Shown: positions 59,034-64,000 of the stretch, piece by piece
Layout: each line of letters begins with the position of its first letter
How positions within the stretch are numbered: the first letter of the stretch is position 1
From: Chamaelirium japonicum
Lineage: Eukaryota; Streptophyta; Magnoliopsida; Liliales; Melanthiaceae
DNA: 64,000 bases
Direction: 5' to 3'
Assembly: GCA_947650365.1 (NCBI GenBank)
Contig: OX393557.1
Coordinates: 30,249,783 to 30,313,782, forward strand
The notes under the pieces: generated by a model
Seen by the model: only the letters and a program-made list of their open reading frames with translations
Told to the model about the DNA's origin: nothing
The model's database searches: none
Program-made: the position numbers and the translations under genes

Positions 59034-61829
59034 TGTTGGGTTTATGGCTCGCAGAAGTCATGATCTGAGACAGACGTGCAACGAAATTTGCTTCAGGTTT
59101 TTCTTCATCGCGCTCACGACTGTCTATGACTTTCTAGATCGTGTGCACGATAAATTGGCAAGAAAGTCGGACGGGCATAATCCTGGAGATATCATGCGCA
59201 CGACCAACACGGGTGAGACGGGGCTGTTTTGGAAAACTAAAGCCATACATCTTCTTTACTATAAAAGGAGATGTGTTGGGAGCTTTAGGGTTTACATCGT
59301 GCATAGTTGCAGCCATCGTAAGAAGAGAGAGAACTTGAGAGAGAGAAGAGAGGGAGAGAAGAAGAAGAAAAAGAAGAGGAGGAAGGAAGGAAGAAGGTAC
59401 GGTGTGCGAACCATCTCCAGATTTCTCAACGGGTCTACTTCGGTCGGTGCTTCTACTCTCGGTGGTGTATAGTATTCTCTTGTGTATCTCCCACGAAGTT
59501 TTGTCTTTATCGTGTAATGGTTTTGAGATTGTTGAACGTAGAGATACGGTATGCGGGAGTCTGACAAACGGTGACCCACCGTTGGGCTTTTGTAAACTCT
59601 TGATAGTGAAATCATATTCCTTAATTCCCTGTATATCTATCTTGTTGTGGTTGTATTATCATCATCTTCTTTTGGTGGTTGTGATATCTGGGGAAAATCA
59701 TTGATCTCGATCTTTTGCGGAATTGCTTCCACGGAAGACCCGGTGGTCGGATCTAGATCATTGGAGACTTCGGATCCCAACAAGTTGTATCAGAGCCTTG
59801 GGTTCGATGCAAGCTTACGAGGCAGGGGGAGTGGAGACGGTTCGAGTAGATCATTCGTGAAGTTCAATATAGAGAAGTTTGATGAGAATATCAACTTTGG
59901 CTTGTGGTACAAGTGCAAGTTAGGGATACACTGATTCAAGCTGGGTTGCACAAGGCACTGATGGGCGTGAAGTCAACGAACATGAAGGATGTAGATTGTG
60001 AGGAATATGATTTAAAGCCGACTAGTGGAATTCGGCTATGTCTAGCAAAGAACGTCTTGTCACATGTGTCAAGCGAAAATTTGACGACAAAACATTGGGT
60101 AAAGCTAAAGGAAGTCTATATGATGAAGTAACTAACTAACCGTCTCTACTTCAATCAGAAGTTGTCCACGCTTCAGATGGAGGAAGGTATGGATATGAGA
60201 AAACATCTCAACACCTCTAATTAGATTATCCGGAACTGGTCATTGTGGTGAATATATAAAAGATGAAGACAAGGTGTTACTTCTTCTGGTTCGCTTCCCT
60301 CGTCGTTAGAGAATTTGTGGGTAACGTTGCTCTATGAAAATACCATCATCAACTTCTAGGATGTTGTGGGTGCATTTGTTTCAAATGAGTTGCAAACGAA
60401 GGGGACAAGTGCAAGTGATGAAAAATTCATAAAAGACGCGATAGTGGTGGGAGAGAGTGCTAGGAATAAAAAGTTTCAGTGTTTGAAGTGCGAGAAGTAC
60501 GTACACTTGAGTAATGAGTGCAAGTAGAAAGATAGAGTGAGTTCCGAAATAGCTCCAAGTCGGTTAAGGCCATGAAAATCACTAATCTAGTTACGGTGGT
60601 TGAGTTCGACGAAGAAGTAGTAATCTTGCCGGCCATTGAATATAGAAGTCAAGATTGGGTACTTGACAGTGGTGGTGCATATCACGTGCGCTCACACAGG
60701 GCGTGGTTCAGTAGCTATGCAAAATGTGATGGTGATGGTATAGCAATTGGCGATGGCTCTAAGGTTTTGGCTAGGGGTGTCGGTAAAATTCACTTTAGAC
60801 CGTTTAATGGTTTTGTTCGGACTCTTTGTGACGTTCGTCATGTTCCGGGTATGGGAATAAATCTATTTTTTTTTTGTCCAAATTAGGTTCTCTCAAGTAT
60901 AGGACCGTCGGTTTTGATGGAATCCTGAAGGTTATGGGCAATACCTCATTGATCTTGGGGGGAGCCTACAGTGGAGGCTTATATAGATTCTGGGTTGCTG
61001 CGATGGTAGTTTCAGAGATAGAGGTTTGTCTGCAAGTAGAGCATTCTCAGGCATCAGGAAGATGAAGAAGTGGATCCCGGTAAAATCCAAAGCTAAATTA
61101 GACTTAGTCAATCATCGGTTTAGATGGTCAGACATCCAGTTTGGGTACGGGCACCTAGTATGATGTGCAACAGTGGCGATAAGGATGACAAATGATTTTT
61201 ATTGGATCTCAGAATGGGTAGTGGCGATAGTGGAGTTGGCCTCTTCAAGTCAAGGTAGAGATTATTGAGTTTTTGGCTTGCAAAAGCCCATACTCGAGAT
61301 AGATGCGCAATAAAATTTGCTCCGTGTTTTTCTTGATCCTGCGCACGATGGTTTGCGATCGTGGGCACGATTTTCCAGATCGTGTGCACGATGAATCGAC
61401 AGGAAAGTCAAGCTAGTAAAATCCTGAAGACATTGTGTGCATGATGTGACCATCATGCGCACGACTGGCACGGGTCGGTTACAAGGCTGCTTTGGGAAAC
61501 TAAAGCCATACATTTTCTCTACTATAAAAGAAGATGTGTTAGGTCTTTTAGGGTTTACATGGTGCATAATTGCAGCTATTATGAGAAGAGATAAAATTTG
61601 TGAGAGAGAAGAAAGGAAGAGAACAAGAAGATGAAGGAAGAAAGTAGGTACGGTGTGCGGACCATCACCGGGTCTACTGCAATGACTTCTCTAGTGCTTC
61701 TATTCTCGATGGTGTTCGATATTCTCTTGTGTATCTCATGTCTAGTTTATCTTCATCGTGTGATTGTTCTGAGTTTGTTAAGGGTAGAGATTCAATGTGC
61801 GGGGGGTCCTATAAACGGTGATCCCAACA
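59034..61829 (+). mobile_element. Decayed Ty1/copia element with two LTRs
   Basis: The 5' LTR is about 59034-59782 and a diverged 3' LTR about 61263-61829; both end in CCCAACA. A copia-type primer site (TTGTATCAGAGCC) follows at about 59785. Gag-like sequence (IQAGLHKALMGVKSTNMKD, then a zinc knuckle CLKCEKYVH) and the protease region (WVLDSGGAYHV, about 60650) are present. Integrase, reverse transcriptase and RNase H are absent. LTR divergence is plainly high, so the element is old; roughly five or more breaks. Confidence 0.8.
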
Positions 61830-62206
61830 ATCAAGAGCATAACTATCACATTCTCCGAGTTATTAAAAATTTCTTGAACTGTTGAATTTTCACCATTCGA
61901 ATTATTATTAAAACAATTGTCTCTAATTTATATAGTTCATTAATTATGAATGAATTAATCACAAGGCATTTATAATTTCTTGTAAGAAATCATCATAAAT
62001 TTCTATGAATTCGAAATATACAACGTAAAGATCATATCAACAATAATAAGCAGAAGTAGGAGAAGAATATACCTCCAGCCATAATGTACCGGGGACAATG
62101 ATATGGAGATTTGCTTGATCCTTGCTCTATTTATCTCCCTTGAATATGGATGAAGATGCGGCCTTCACTTCTGCACCGTAATCTCGCCCCCGAAACCCTG
62201 TAGCTG

Positions 62207-62306
<100 letters not shown>

Positions 62307-62860
62307 CTAGTTTAGTTCTTGGCTAGCTGATTACATACCTCAATAGATGGTGGAGGTATTTTTTTATAACTAAACTAGGTCATCCCCCAAAAATTCTTAT
62401 TATCGAAATCAAATCCAACCAACCTTAGGATTAAATAAAGATTTAGGATTCATCACTTAACCACAAAACATATGGGCTTTGTTTCTCATTAAAGGCCAAT
62501 CCTTCAGGGTTTGTATTAGGCCATCCTTAAGCTCACACGCGGACAACGTATGGCCAAACCCAACACTCTCCTACTTAGCACAATATCTTTAATGAGAATA
62601 AGCAATAAAAAAACTTTATTATGTGCATACAAATTTAGAAAGCAAAACATGCATTACCATATTTTATGTGGTATCCTTAAGCTTAAACATGAGTTTTCAA
62701 TCACATGAATCATGACGGTTGTGTCCATATAGACATGCACTTCCTTCCATATGTTACAAAATAATAAATCATTTTTGACCAAACACTTTATATGACGAGT
62801 AGCTTTATGAGTCAATGCAAGCTTCACTCCATGTCAGAACCTTATGCCTCAATACTTTAA

Positions 62861-63211
62861 GGATCCGTTCTTTTAGTGAGACATAAATGGGATGAGAAAT
62901 TCATTTGCTTGAGACATTCATGGGCAAAGACAATGATGTCTTGAGAAATTAAATATCTCATGTTCTTTTCAGCTAGGCAAATCCATCTAAATTTTTGATA
63001 GATCAAATATTTCTTGGCAAATAATGTATAGCCCATGGTGGGCGATCAATGTATGACCAATTTTGGTGGGACTCTAATGTGCCACCAAAGTAGAGAAAAA
63101 AAAATTTGAAAACCATTTACCCGGGGCATTGGATAAAAGAATGTGGTATAAAGTGAGATAACCTAGATAAATCAATATCCAACCTATTTTACTCGTCAAA
63201 AGAACGGGCCC
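62861..63211. mobile_element. Tourist-like (PIF/Harbinger) MITE, 351 bp
   Basis: The ends are GGATCCGTTCTTTT and, read from the right, GGGCCCGTTCTTTT. A 3-bp TAA duplication flanks it (62858-62860 and 63212-63214), as expected for PIF/Harbinger. Non-coding, AT-rich. Confidence 0.8.
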
Positions 63212-64000
63212 TAAGTGTACATAGCTAACAAAATAAAACTTTATTCGCTGTTGAAAATAAGGTTTTTCCAAATGCATAATAAATAAGAGTACAATGAGAA
63301 TAAGTGATAGCTCCTTGGCATTGGATCGACAACCATAAGCTTCGTATCAATATATTCAACCAAAATTTTACTAGCTCTTTGATCGTCTCAAACAATAAAA
63401 TATTTATGTCGATGTGCTTGCTTCGAATCCCACTCTCGTTGTACTTAGAGAAGAACACATAGGGGACATTATCATAATAGATCTTCAGTGGTTTGGATAT
63501 GAAATCCACAATCCTAATTTCTTTTATAAAGCTTTTTAGCCAAGATGTCTCAAAGAGAGCAATGAACTTAAGATGCCTCAAAGAGAGCAACGAACTCTAC
63601 CTCCATAATTGACGAATACGTAAGGGTCTGTCTGATGCTTCTCCAAGAAATAACACCCATGCCAAAAGAAAAACATAACCCGATATCGACAATCTTGAGT
63701 CAACGCAACCTGCAAAGTCAGAATCTAAATATCTTACCAGATCATCAGAGTATCTATATGTAATCATATAGTCTTTAGTCCCCTTTAGATATCTTATAAA
63801 CCTTTTATTACTCTTCTAATGATCCAAACTTGGATATCACTTGTACCTTTCTAATATTTTTACTGTAAAAGTAATGTTAGTTTTTGTACAGGCCTCCAGA
63901 TGCATCAGACTATCAACAATTAATGCAGAGAAAATGTTAACTATAGGCTCTCTTTCAAGAGAGTTTCTCAAACATTGGGACAAACTGAATTTATCACACC

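Overview
The window is nuclear DNA of a seed plant. The evidence is spliceosomal GT-AG introns, a strigolactone-receptor-type gene (D14), a eukaryotic tRNA-Ile with a T-run terminator, plant Ty3/gypsy (Tat-like) and Ty1/copia retrotransposons, and many hAT-type insertions with 8-bp target duplications. The GC-rich D14 exons and GC-rich first exons of the other gene would fit a monocot or a magnoliid, but I cannot settle the lineage from this sequence.

Host genes. Two protein genes and one tRNA are supportable. (1) An RlmN-like radical SAM RNA methyltransferase gene on the minus strand runs from 17291 down to 1622. Its 1,119-nt reading frame is split into eight exons over 15.7 kb, and the large introns are filled with transposons. 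(2) A tRNA-Ile(AAU) lies about 200 bp upstream of its start codon on the same strand. (3) A two-exon D14 gene (strigolactone receptor, 284 aa) sits on the minus strand at 21039-21977, with its catalytic triad intact and a TATA box at 22085-22092.

Mobile DNA, left to right. Intron 7 of the RlmN gene holds a hAT MITE (2774-3712) and an old copia remnant (about 4218-5740) that carries another hAT MITE (4591-4979). Intron 4 holds a CT-rich minisatellite split by a hAT MITE (7396-7848). Intron 2 holds a 3.7-kb hAT element with a recognisable transposase (11119-14833) and a further hAT MITE (14878-15784). From 23073 to 37375 lies a hAT MITE split by a 13.7-kb Tat-like gypsy element (23429-37167). 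That element has an antisense coding region and an array of about 18 palindrome-rich 118-bp repeats before its 3' LTR. From 37.4 to 42.7 kb there is a badly decayed minus-strand copia element. A 5.1-kb decayed hAT element follows (43346-48447, perfect 8-bp duplication). A very young gag-only gypsy element (50344-56781, minus) comes next; its interior holds four different tandem arrays. The window ends with two copia relics (59034-61829 plus; 61880 to the edge, minus), the second carrying a Tourist-like MITE.

How it fits together. This is a gene-poor, repeat-rich interval in which insertions are nested and can be ordered in time by target duplications and LTR divergence. The most interesting parts are the two related Tat-like elements. 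They share gag, PBS and PPT but carry different tandem arrays, as expected if retrotransposon 3' regions generate satellite-like repeats. Nine independent hAT-type insertions are also unusually dense. I saw no clear sign of a wholly new protein-based system.
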